Shown here piece after piece: positions 53,664 through 61,038 of a stretch of 64,000 nucleotides of DNA. Below the pieces are notes generated by a model that had not been told where the DNA came from, searched no databases, and saw only the letters and a program-made list of their open reading frames with translations. The stretch's first letter is position 1; every line of letters starts with the position of its first letter. The position numbers were made by a program, and so were the translations under genes. This DNA is from AP-15 sp963796155. Lineage in GTDB: Bacteria; Pseudomonadota; Alphaproteobacteria; ATCC43930; CGMCC-115725. The stretch spans positions 150,552-214,551 of the forward strand of contig CAWCKT010000012.1 of assembly GCA_963796155.1 (NCBI GenBank), given 5' to 3'.

Positions 53664-53683
53664 TGGTGACACATTTGTCACCA
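53664..53683. promoter_or_regulatory. Palindromic operator upstream of the toxin-antitoxin operon
   Basis: tggtgaca, 4 bases, tgtcacca: a perfect 8-bp dyad 9 bases upstream of the toxin start codon. It is the natural binding site for the HigA-type antitoxin. Confidence 0.65.
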
Positions 53684-53798
53684 TCTTTTCAAGCAGATTA
53701 CTTTTTTGAAAATGAAGAGTTTCGACAAGGATCTTACGCCCATGATTTCAAGGGCTTAGAGTTGCCGTAAGATATGTCGAACCACATCCCGAAAACGG

Positions 53799-53868
53799 CT
53801 CATCGGCTATACCCGGGTCAGCACCTACGGGCAGACGCTCGACAGCCGGCTCGCATCCCTGGAATTGG
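53799..53868 (+). pseudogene. Serine recombinase (resolvase/invertase) N-terminal fragment
   Basis: The frame reads LIGYTRVSTYGQTLDSRLASLE, the resolvase N-terminus with its catalytic Ser (RVS). It then leaves the family. On the opposite strand, just beyond (about 53870-54000), LKDLDLYLHHHQ resembles the central resolvase segment VDLYLHQQ, suggesting inverted pieces of one gene; that part is weaker. Confidence 0.55.
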
Positions 53869-54280
53869 CCAAAAGAGCCGGAAAGCTGGATTCCGGGGCA
53901 GAGGGGTGGAGGCTGATGATGGTGCAAATAGAGATCGAGGTCTTTGAGACCACAGCCGGGCAGGTCACCGACGTGCTCAAGCGTCGTCGCCGCGTCCGCC
54001 GGCATGGCGAGAAGTGCGGCAAAATCGGCGATCAGTGCTCGCCCGCGAGCTGCGCCCGCGCGCTCGACCATGGCCAGTCCTCGGCTCGGCTCACGAACGC
54101 CGTGCAGCGCAATCCTGTAAACTGTCACCGGAATCCCCCCAGGCATTCGGCTGCTATTCGATGAGAACGGAAATGCTGCCGGTTATCGCTCGCCAGGACG
54201 CGGGAACGGATTTTTCTAGCGCCCCCGGTTGATGAGCCGACGCGTCGACATTACTTAGCGCTTTCGTAGTCTACGTTAAT

Positions 54281-54817
54281 ATGCGTACTATCCTATTGGA
54301 GACATGCAGATGGATGGAGAGAGCGCTAAAATCCGGATCAAGATTGGGGGCCATAGAGATTGAATACGAGGGGCAGGCTTCCTTCTTACAAGATGAGTTA
54401 CTTAATCTTGTGCAAAATTTGGTTGGTTTTTATGCAGAGCATAAGGCGGCGATTCCGATAGATGCGCCCTCAGTTGATGTGCAAGGCCGTAACTCTGCCG
54501 GCTCACCTGGCTCTTTGGATCATTCGACCAATACCATCGCGGGCCACTTAGGCGCATCGTCCGGCCCCGAACTCGCGATTGCAGCTGCTGCCCATCTCAC
54601 TTTTGTAAAACAACAGGACAGATTGACGCGTAAAGAAATCGACACAGAGATGAAAAACGCTACTACATACTACAACAAAAACATGTCGTCCAACTTGTCT
54701 AGTTCGTTAACTACGTTGGTAAAAGCAAAACGATTTAATTTGATTCGAAAAGACGTTTATGCCCTTTCAGCTAGTGAGAAGTTGGCCTTAGAGGCGAAGC
54801 TTGCTCAGCTTATCTGA
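54281..54817 (+). CDS. Unknown protein with C-terminal winged-helix-like region; partner of HEPN gene
   Basis: The frame of 178 codons shows, from about residue 24, IEIEYEGQASFLQDELLNLVQNL, a Ser/Gly linker, then a winged-helix-like part (QDRLTRKEIDTEM..SSSLTTLVKAKRFNLIRKDVYALS). The native start is probably ATG 54310 (MDGESAKIRIKIG), with GGAG upstream. It lies in another frame and joins the main frame if one G of the run at 54346-54350 is removed. It is clearly AT-rich compared with the window. It overlaps the HEPN-type gene by 17 bases. The function is not recognised; antitoxin or regulator is a guess from context. Confidence 0.65.
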   Translation: MRTILLETCRWMERALKSGSRLGAIEIEYEGQASFLQDELLNLVQNLVGFYAEHKAAIPIDAPSVDVQGRNSAGSPGSLDHSTNTIAGHLGASSGPELAIAAAAHLTFVKQQDRLTRKEIDTEMKNATTYYNKNMSSNLSSSLTTLVKAKRFNLIRKDVYALSASEKLALEAKLAQLI

Positions 54818-55523
54818 TCTCAAGTCCTGGCTGCATCGCGACCTCTCTCAACGCGACAAGCTTCTCGCAATTCTTGCATCCTTTGACAAGCCATGCCAAA
54901 TAAAGGATATAAAGGAACTCGCTAAACAGGCTGGTTTACGAATGCCAGCGGTGTGGAACCCCTCGGCCTCCTTGGCGAGATCCAAACCTTTAGCTATTCG
55001 CACGCCGCAAGGGTGGGAGATAACTGAGCCAGGGAAACAGCACCTCAGAAATCTTGGAGTTACGAACCTTAGTCCCGCCGCAGTGCACGTGGCTACTGAT
55101 CTGCGATCAGAACTTGTAAAGATACAGAATGATAGCACGCGTCGGTTTGTAGAAGAGGCGATAAGATGCTATGAAGCTGAGCTTTACCGATCAGCTATTG
55201 TCATGTCCTGGTTAGCTGCTGTTGATGTACTTCATAATCATGTTCATCAAAACCATCTGGTAGCGTTCAACGCCGCCGCTAAGCGAGTCGACCGACGATG
55301 GAGAGATGCGAATACGACGGATGACTTGGGCCGGATGGCTGAGGCTGAGTTCCTTGACCGCATCGTGGCTATATCGGTAATCGGCAGAAACGTGAAAAAA
55401 GAATTGAAAGACTGCTTAGATAGACGGAATGGTTGCGGCCACCCGAACTCATTGAAAATCGGCCCCAACACGGTTGCGCACCATATCGAGATATTACTCC
55501 TGAATGTCTTCAAGATATTCTGA
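54801..55523 (+). CDS. Winged-helix plus HEPN-like protein with RN-x3-H motif
   Basis: The 240-residue product starts at TTG 54801 with GAGG 6 bases upstream, overlapping the previous gene. Residues about 22-88 look like a winged helix (LLAILASFDKPCQIKDIKELA..GWEITEPGKQHLRNLG). Residues about 107-240 are helical: FVEEAIRCYEAELYRSAIVMSWLA, a typical HEPN first helix pair, then CLDRRNGCGHPNSL with RNGCGH at 209-214. That fits the R-[polar]-x3-H active site of HEPN ribonucleases. HEPN proteins are toxins and effectors in toxin-antitoxin, abortive-infection and CRISPR systems. The AT-rich composition and position in an island with toxins support acquired defence. Assignment is by motif, not proven. 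Confidence 0.65.
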   Translation: MLSLSDLKSWLHRDLSQRDKLLAILASFDKPCQIKDIKELAKQAGLRMPAVWNPSASLARSKPLAIRTPQGWEITEPGKQHLRNLGVTNLSPAAVHVATDLRSELVKIQNDSTRRFVEEAIRCYEAELYRSAIVMSWLAAVDVLHNHVHQNHLVAFNAAAKRVDRRWRDANTTDDLGRMAEAEFLDRIVAISVIGRNVKKELKDCLDRRNGCGHPNSLKIGPNTVAHHIEILLLNVFKIF

Positions 55524-55989
55524 CCGGCGAGCAATACGCCGCCGGTGTGCCATCAGAGAACCAACACCTGTCTTGAAGTGGCCTTTGGCCGCAATTCCGT
55601 GCGGCAGCGGCAGTCGGAACGTCGGAACTCCCTCTTCGATTTATAGACGAGGAATAAGATGGCCGCCCGGTGGGATGTATTTATCTGCTTTCTGTCACGC
55701 TGCTGTAGTATATCAACGTACTTGGGTTAGGCCGGCGACAGCCGCGGCAAGGAACGCCGAAAATAGAAACCCGCCGCTCGATGCAGGGCGCGAGGTACCA
55801 TTCGCCATACCTTCACCTAATATCCTAATATTAATGTCGCTCCTATTGTTGCTCCCCAACTTCGGCTATCGGGCACAAAGCTGGAACAAGCCGCGCCGCG
55901 TACAAATCCTCGCCGGCTCTCCATAGTAGTGTTCGCCGAACCGGCGGCTCGCTACTCCGGTTTTGTCGACACGGTCAAGTCCGGTGAAT
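55524..55989. other. Intergenic stretch between HEPN gene and exported-protein cluster
   Basis: About 465 bases. Open frames here lack any recognisable sequence and no RBS is visible. I see no RNA gene or strong terminator. The genes on either side converge. Confidence 0.45.
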
Positions 55990-56676
55990 TCACGACACCC
56001 GCGTGAACTTCACGACAAGATTATAGTGAGCATTCGGGTTGCACCCGTCGGGCACCATCAGAGTGCCGCCTGGACCGCTGAAGTCCAGTACTATGTACCA
56101 GGTATTCGGCTGCTCGGGAGCCACTTCCCAGCCAGCGCCGGTGGCCAGCGATGCCCCATCAATCTGGATGACTTCCCCGAACAGCACAGCGTCGCAGTTC
56201 GGCTTCAATAAGTCGATTCCCCTCTGGATCAGCCCCTTACTAAGTCTGTCCACGAACTGTCCCATCGAATCCGTTGGGGTAAATTGCTGCATAATCACCT
56301 TATTGAGTGTATCTTGTATGTTGCCATAGTCTTTGTGTCCTGCATTGGTGACCATCACGTTGATCGTCAACCAAGAATTGCGGTCGTTGGGCACAGAAAC
56401 GGGTGGAGTGGTTGAGTTGTCATTCCTCCACCAGTCCCACTGGTCCATATTGCCTAGATCGTGCTTCCCCCTGGTGATGCTGACCCACTTCCCGTCCGGC
56501 CCCATGGCGGCGACGGTCGCGTAATCGCTATCGGTCGCGCCAGGTTCCCGAGAGACCCCGTCCCAGACGATCATGTTACCAAGCGCAAGGGTGTATTGCG
56601 GGGTCTGTGCTTGGGCGAGGCTGGGAACCACGTTCACCTCCAACAGAAAGGTGCTGACGACAAACCATTTACGCAT
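55990..56676 (-). CDS. Exported protein of unknown function
   Basis: The 228-residue product has a signal peptide (MRKWFVVSTFLLEVNVVPSLAQA). The mature part contains LGNMIVWDGVSREPG, NSWLTINVMVTNAGHKDYGNIQD and DAVLFGEVIQIDGASLA, and ends YNLVVKFTRVS. No family is recognised. AGAGG precedes the ATG at 56676. It is last in a minus-strand series of exported proteins. Confidence 0.65.
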   Translation of the reverse strand: MRKWFVVSTFLLEVNVVPSLAQAQTPQYTLALGNMIVWDGVSREPGATDSDYATVAAMGPDGKWVSITRGKHDLGNMDQWDWWRNDNSTTPPVSVPNDRNSWLTINVMVTNAGHKDYGNIQDTLNKVIMQQFTPTDSMGQFVDRLSKGLIQRGIDLLKPNCDAVLFGEVIQIDGASLATGAGWEVAPEQPNTWYIVLDFSGPGGTLMVPDGCNPNAHYNLVVKFTRVS

Positions 56677-56842
56677 AAACCTCTCCCAGGACCCCGCTAA
56701 AAGAAGAAAATGCTGCATTGTCCAGCCGTACGCCTTTGAAGGAGCAATCCTGGCACGAACAAACCGCGAATACTCGAGGCGTCTGAAATTGCGGAGAATC
56801 TCGCGTTTCGTTCGTTCATGCGGAAATCCTCGCCACGTGACT

Positions 56843-57367
56843 TCACTTTTTTCGTGGTCTCATACATACAGCATATGCTCGAACAGGATTAAGGGTAGCC
56901 GTGTAGCAATGCACTTCGTTCGCAACGATATTCGCGTCGGTTGCGTTGTTGAAGACCGGCCCTATCGCTATTATTGGGTTTGATGGAAGATGCGCAATAC
57001 AGCTTCCTCCTATGAGCAACTCGCCCTGGGCGCACGTTGCCTTCGCGTCTGCGTTAGTATCAGAACCTGCCCTTACAAACACCTCCATTGAATCTACTAC
57101 CCTCTGCGCCAATTCCGCCATATCATTTTGTTCTTTATCCTTTAAGGCCATAATGTCCTTTTCAAGAGATTTTATCTTATCTTCGATCCTCTGAAATTGA
57201 CCTATTGCTGTCTCAACTCGGCCGAGACCCTTCGTTAGGCAATCAACGGACGACGTCTCAGGAGTGCAAGGAGTGTCATCGCCTAGCGCAACTGAACTAT
57301 AGACTGTTGTGCACGTAACAACAGCAAATGCCACTAACCACTGCCATCTGTAAGGCGGATTGTTCAT
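56843..57367 (-). CDS. Exported protein with coiled coil and cysteine pair
   Basis: The 174-residue product has a signal peptide (QWLVAFAVVTCTTVYSSVALG), two Cys early in the mature part (CTPETSSVDC), and a coiled coil (FQRIEDKIKSLEKDIMALKDKEQ). A C-terminal domain has CAQGELLIGGSC and CYTATLNPVRAYAVCM. The Cys-x-GE/K-IGGSC pattern resembles small secreted beta-rich domains; function unknown. The start overlaps the stop of the frame above it (ATGA, 57364-57367). Confidence 0.65.
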   Translation of the reverse strand: MNNPPYRWQWLVAFAVVTCTTVYSSVALGDDTPCTPETSSVDCLTKGLGRVETAIGQFQRIEDKIKSLEKDIMALKDKEQNDMAELAQRVVDSMEVFVRAGSDTNADAKATCAQGELLIGGSCIAHLPSNPIIAIGPVFNNATDANIVANEVHCYTATLNPVRAYAVCMRPRKK

Positions 57368-57684
57368 TTCGGTGCGCTTTCACCTAATGTTAACGTCCAA
57401 ATATCATGTGCCTTTGTAAAATTGGCCAAGTCGCGCTTTGCATCCCCTTCTCCTGGTGTGCCACGAAATTTACACGCGTAAAGGTGTGCCATGCCAGCCA
57501 ATCGGTCGTAATTGTAAATGATCTTACCGACAGTGCTGCTGTTATTGAGATCACGTCTAATGATGCATAACGCGGCCTCATACGCGGGGTGTTCGTCTCC
57601 GCTCACGGTCCATATATAATGCTCCTTCCAATTACAGGACTCGGTCAGCCCGATTGCAGCACTGATAATAAAGTGACCCCACAA
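57364..57684 (-). CDS. Downstream half of a gene split by an in-frame TAG
   Basis: The open frame encodes WGHFIISAAIGLTESCNWKEHYIW, then YEAALCIIRRDLNNSSTVGK..YACKFRGTPGEGDAKRDLANF. It is in the same frame as the gene at 57760-58185. After the TAG at 57760-57762 the frame is open (VDQEIDKVDCITTNVV..), with no ATG or GTG and only the TTG at 57684. It is best seen as the second part of one exported protein read through, or broken by, an amber codon. Confidence 0.55.
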   Translation of the reverse strand: MWGHFIISAAIGLTESCNWKEHYIWTVSGDEHPAYEAALCIIRRDLNNSSTVGKIIYNYDRLAGMAHLYACKFRGTPGEGDAKRDLANFTKAHDIWTLTLGESAPK

Positions 57685-57759
57685 ATCCTTGGCGAGGTCA
57701 TCACCAGATTGGACAACATTAGTGGTTATACAATCTACCTTATCTATTTCCTGATCTAC

Positions 57760-58185
57760 CTAAGTCAATGTTGAAGAGATCAATGTCTTTGTGGTAGTAA
57801 GAATATTGGCTATATCTCTATTTGTAGTTTCAACTAAGAGTTTGACGGTATCTAGTGTGACGGTGAGTATATTTTGAATGTCACCAATACGAGCGGCGAC
57901 GCGACTATCAATATTTTGTATCAATGGTTTTAAGCGTTCGTCAAATAGATCATTTGCTATCTGAAAATACGTTTCTCGGAATGGCCCGGTGATAGCCTCT
58001 GATTTAGAGTGCAGACCATCGTCAAATGCTTTGTTAGCTTTCCAGATTAAATCGCAATCTCCATGGAAGAAACAACCGCCAACACCGCCTGCGGTTGCCG
58101 GTGCGGTGACGGTATAAGCCCAAGTGCAGACAATTAGAGCCACTCCCAACAGGAGTCGGCTGTTGCGGAAAAGGAGCGTAGCCAT
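57760..58185 (-). CDS. Exported helical protein, upstream half of a TAG-split gene
   Basis: The 141-residue product has a signal peptide (LLLGVALIVCTWAYTVTAPATA) and GGCFFHGDCDLIWKANKAFDDG. A long helical repeat-like tract follows (IGDIQNILTVTLDTVKLLVETTNRDIANILTTTKTLI). The stop is TAG and the same frame continues to 57364. The start at 58185 is chosen for the signal peptide; the open frame extends back to 58482, into the IS end. Function unknown. Confidence 0.6.
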   Translation of the reverse strand: MATLLFRNSRLLLGVALIVCTWAYTVTAPATAGGVGGCFFHGDCDLIWKANKAFDDGLHSKSEAITGPFRETYFQIANDLFDERLKPLIQNIDSRVAARIGDIQNILTVTLDTVKLLVETTNRDIANILTTTKTLISSTLT

Positions 58186-58562
58186 ACGAATTCCCGAGGA
58201 AATGTTTCGATGAATCGGCCGCGAAACGACCGTAAATGAAATCCGGCAGTGGTCAAGGGAAGAATGTTGCAAGAAGATTACAGCCCTGAAAACAAGACGA
58301 GAGCAGCCGGCCAGCGTGTAACCGCTGCCGCTTAAAGATGAGACCGTCTGCGCGGTTTTTGTCTGCCCGTCTAGCACCGCATTGTTGTGAGCGGCAGCCT
58401 TGAGAGGTTTTGCAAGCGTCCAGATTTTCGGATCGTGGCTAATTACTTTCCGGCGCAAAAGTGGCCTTTCGGGATGCGGCAATGAGCGACGATGGCGAAG
58501 GGCCGAAAGCCCTGCCGACAGATCGCCGGCGGGACTTGGTGATTTCGCGCTGCTGATAGTGG
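58186..58562. other. Junction between exported-protein cluster and ISNCY-like element
   Basis: The stretch holds the upstream region of the exported cluster and, from 58439, the left inverted repeat and about 100 non-coding bases of the insertion sequence. No gene is seen. Confidence 0.6.
58439..58463. repeat. Left terminal inverted repeat of the ISNCY-like element
   Basis: 25 bp, perfect reverse complement of 60471-60495, containing the core ctttccggcgcaaaag. Confidence 0.92.
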
Positions 58563-59972
58563 TCAGGGCGATTTCTTGCTCGCGCGAGCGATGCTGATGA
58601 GGTTGTCGGCGATGACGCCGAGCCCGACCCAGCGCTTCATCCCGTCATCGCCCTCGTATCGACTGCGGGTGAGGCCGTGCCGGCGTTTGATGACGCTGAT
58701 GCGTCCCTCGCATCCAGTGCGCCACTTCTGGCCGTTGCGGAACCAGCGCTTTTTTTGCTCGCGTTTGCGTGCGGCGCTTTTGCTTGAGCGATTGGGGATA
58801 CAGACGCGTTTGACGCCCCGCCTTTTTGCCGCCGCCTCGTTCTTTCTCGAGTAGAAGGCGGCATCACCGGCGACCAGGCGCGGTGTCCGCCCGAGTTTGG
58901 CTTGGTGGATCGCGATCGCCGGGATCAGGAGGTCGCCGTCGCTCGGCCGCCGATCGTAAACCTCATAGGCGATGATGATCTGATTCTCCGCTTCTTGCAG
59001 CTTTACCATTTTGCCGAACTCGGTCGGCTTGCTGGCCTTGCCCTTGCGAATGACTTCGGTTGACGGCTCGAAGATGCTGACGATCTTGCCTTCGGCGTGG
59101 GTGTCGCCGGCGAAGATCCGGGCGCGCGCCTGGCACATCACTTGCCCGACGCGCGGCAGCATCCGCTCGAGTTGCTGGCGCAAGCCCACTAGCCTGAGCT
59201 GTTGGCGGGGATCAGCCGCGTGCTTCACGCCGGCGGCGATCTCGCGCGAGAAGCGCTTGGCCTGGCCGACCACGCGACCCGTGGCGGCGAGCAGCTTGCC
59301 ATAGATCTTGCTCAGCTTCGCCCGGTTCTGCTGGCTCTTGCTGCGCGCCGCGCGGGCGATATTGAGCACGTGGTGCCGCACGCTGCGCGTCCGGTCGCGC
59401 AGCTTGGCGCCGGCCGCTTCGGCGATGCCGGCGATCTTCTTCATCGTGCGGGTCAGCACCCGCACGCCATCGCAGAGCAGGCTGCTGTCGGTCGGATAGT
59501 GGATGTTGGTCTCGACCACCGTCGTGTCGATGCGCATCCGCCGCCCTTGCACCACTCGTTCGGCGCAGGCGATATGCACGATCCGGTCATGGATCTGCGC
59601 GATCGCCGCCGGCCCGAGAGCCAAGCCCCACCGGCCCATCGTCTTGGCATCGGGCACTTTGCCGCCGCCGACGCGGGTGAAGTCGCGATACACCAGATTG
59701 GCCCGCACCTCCCGTTCCAGAACCTGGTAGCTCCAGTTGCGGACGTGCTTCAGCACCAAAAGACGCAAAACCATCTCGGCAGGCGCGCCGGGACGACCGT
59801 GCGTCGCGCTCTTCGGATGCCGCCGCACCAGGGCGCCATACATCGTCGCCACCAGATGATCGTCCGCCAGCACCCGATCGGCGTACCGCATCCACGCTTC
59901 GCTGAGGTCGGCGACCTCTGCGGCGATCAGCCCGTCGCCAAAGCTGCGTTGCCGGCGGCGATGCTCGATCAC
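58563..59972 (-). CDS. ISNCY-family DDE transposase
   Basis: The 469-residue product has an N-terminal region GRPGAPAEMVLRLLVLKHVRNWSY, first catalytic Asp in RIDTTVVETNIHYPTDSSLL, second in LVAGDAAFYSRKNE and Glu in TGCEGRISVIKRRHG, with a long helical insertion between. The ATG overlaps the upstream accessory gene's stop by 4 bases. It appears intact and therefore possibly active. Confidence 0.9.
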   Translation of the reverse strand: MIEHRRRQRSFGDGLIAAEVADLSEAWMRYADRVLADDHLVATMYGALVRRHPKSATHGRPGAPAEMVLRLLVLKHVRNWSYQVLEREVRANLVYRDFTRVGGGKVPDAKTMGRWGLALGPAAIAQIHDRIVHIACAERVVQGRRMRIDTTVVETNIHYPTDSSLLCDGVRVLTRTMKKIAGIAEAAGAKLRDRTRSVRHHVLNIARAARSKSQQNRAKLSKIYGKLLAATGRVVGQAKRFSREIAAGVKHAADPRQQLRLVGLRQQLERMLPRVGQVMCQARARIFAGDTHAEGKIVSIFEPSTEVIRKGKASKPTEFGKMVKLQEAENQIIIAYEVYDRRPSDGDLLIPAIAIHQAKLGRTPRLVAGDAAFYSRKNEAAAKRRGVKRVCIPNRSSKSAARKREQKKRWFRNGQKWRTGCEGRISVIKRRHGLTRSRYEGDDGMKRWVGLGVIADNLISIARASKKSP

Positions 59973-60313
59973 GCTTTCGTCCCATCTGACCTCACCGCGG
60001 CGTTGTCCGAGCGCAGCAGATCGTGATTGAGCTCGCAGATCGCCTCGATGCCTTCCTTGAGTTGCTGATAGTTGGCCAACCAGCCTCGCACCTCGGGCAC
60101 CTGCGCGCGGCGCAGACTGATCTGCCGCGTGCGCCCGCCCGGATAGCTGACGGTGAGCACCGCCAGCGGATGGCCGTCACCGCGGGCGCAAGTCGCACAG
60201 CCGCCGCGATGTCTGAGGATCCTCTCGATAAGCGAGCCTCGCAGAAGCTCACCGGTGACGGGCAGCCGGGCCAGCAACGCTTGGCGGGTTGCGATGATGC
60301 GATCTCGTTTCAT
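59969..60313 (-). CDS. DUF6788 IS-associated accessory protein
   Basis: The 114-residue product has RGGCATCARGDGHP (two Cys, one His, possibly metal-binding), SYPGGRTRQISLRRAQVPEV and LANYQQLKEGIEAICELN. It belongs to a family encoded next to transposases of this type. It lies inside the inverted repeats and is translationally coupled to the transposase. Role unknown. Confidence 0.78.
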   Translation of the reverse strand: MKRDRIIATRQALLARLPVTGELLRGSLIERILRHRGGCATCARGDGHPLAVLTVSYPGGRTRQISLRRAQVPEVRGWLANYQQLKEGIEAICELNHDLLRSDNAAVRSDGTKA

Positions 60314-60470
60314 TTATAAGAATGATACAGAGAGCGACACACCGCGTCAACATCTTTCTGTCAACAAAATCACTGCGCGCACCGCCCGGCGCAGCCGAGG
60401 CCGTCGGAAACTCGTTCGCTCTTGCAGTTTTCCGCCGGGTCACGCCTACGCAACCGCCAGCCGAGCCCGT

Positions 60471-60495
60471 CACTTTTGCGCCGGAAAGTAATTAG
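60471..60495. repeat. Right terminal inverted repeat of the ISNCY-like element
   Basis: 25 bp, perfect reverse complement of 58439-58463, containing cttttgcgccggaaag. Confidence 0.92.
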
Positions 60496-61038
60496 TACGT
60501 CTGCGTCAGCGCATCTTGAGGATAATGACCCGGTCGCTGCTGGGATCGGTGACCGGGCGCAGCGCCTTCACCTGGTCGGCGGTCACCGACGCGGCGGCGT
60601 TGCCCCAGGCGGAGCGCACGAAAGTCAACACCTGGGCGATCTCGTCGTCGGTGAGTTGCACGCGGTATTGCGGCATGCGGTAGGCATCCGGCGTGCCCTT
60701 CACGACGAGCGGCTCGGCGCCGTTCAGCACAAGATTGATGAGCGACGACGGATCGCCGTCGAGCACGACCGGATTGCCGGCGAGCGGCGGGATATACGGG
60801 GCTCGGCCCTTGCCGTCGGCGCCATGGCAGGAGACGCAGTTGGAAAGAAAGAGCGTCGCGCCCGGCTGCTCTTGCTTGCCGCCGAGCAGGGCCTTCGTGG
60901 TCGCGTCGTCATAGGTGAAGGACGCCTGCTGCGCGGTCGCGGGCAGCGATTTCAGGTACGCGGCCATCGCGTTCACATCGTCGGCGCTCAAATAGGGAGT
61001 GCTGTTGTTGACGACGTCGAGCATCGAACCGAAGGCGA
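60495..61038. repeat. 544-bp direct repeat, copy 2 (partner 50508-51051)
   Basis: The copy lies within the intact cytochrome c gene (residues about 255 to the end) plus 11 bases downstream. One edge coincides with the IS right end. Confidence 0.88.

Larger units (their letters stand above)
58439..60495 (-). mobile_element. Insertion sequence, ISNCY-like, complete
   Basis: The 2,057-bp element is bounded by perfect 25-bp inverted repeats (58439-58463 and 60471-60495; outer ends ctaattac/gtaattag). It carries a DDE transposase and a small accessory gene. Because the outer bases form taatta-like palindromes, the exact ends and target duplication could be a few bases inside. Its right end touches the 544-bp repeat at 60495. 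Confidence 0.87.

Noticed and set aside
55504..55926. 140-codon frame after the HEPN-type gene
   Set aside because: No RBS, no recognisable sequence, and it overlaps the end of the HEPN gene; it looks like chance.
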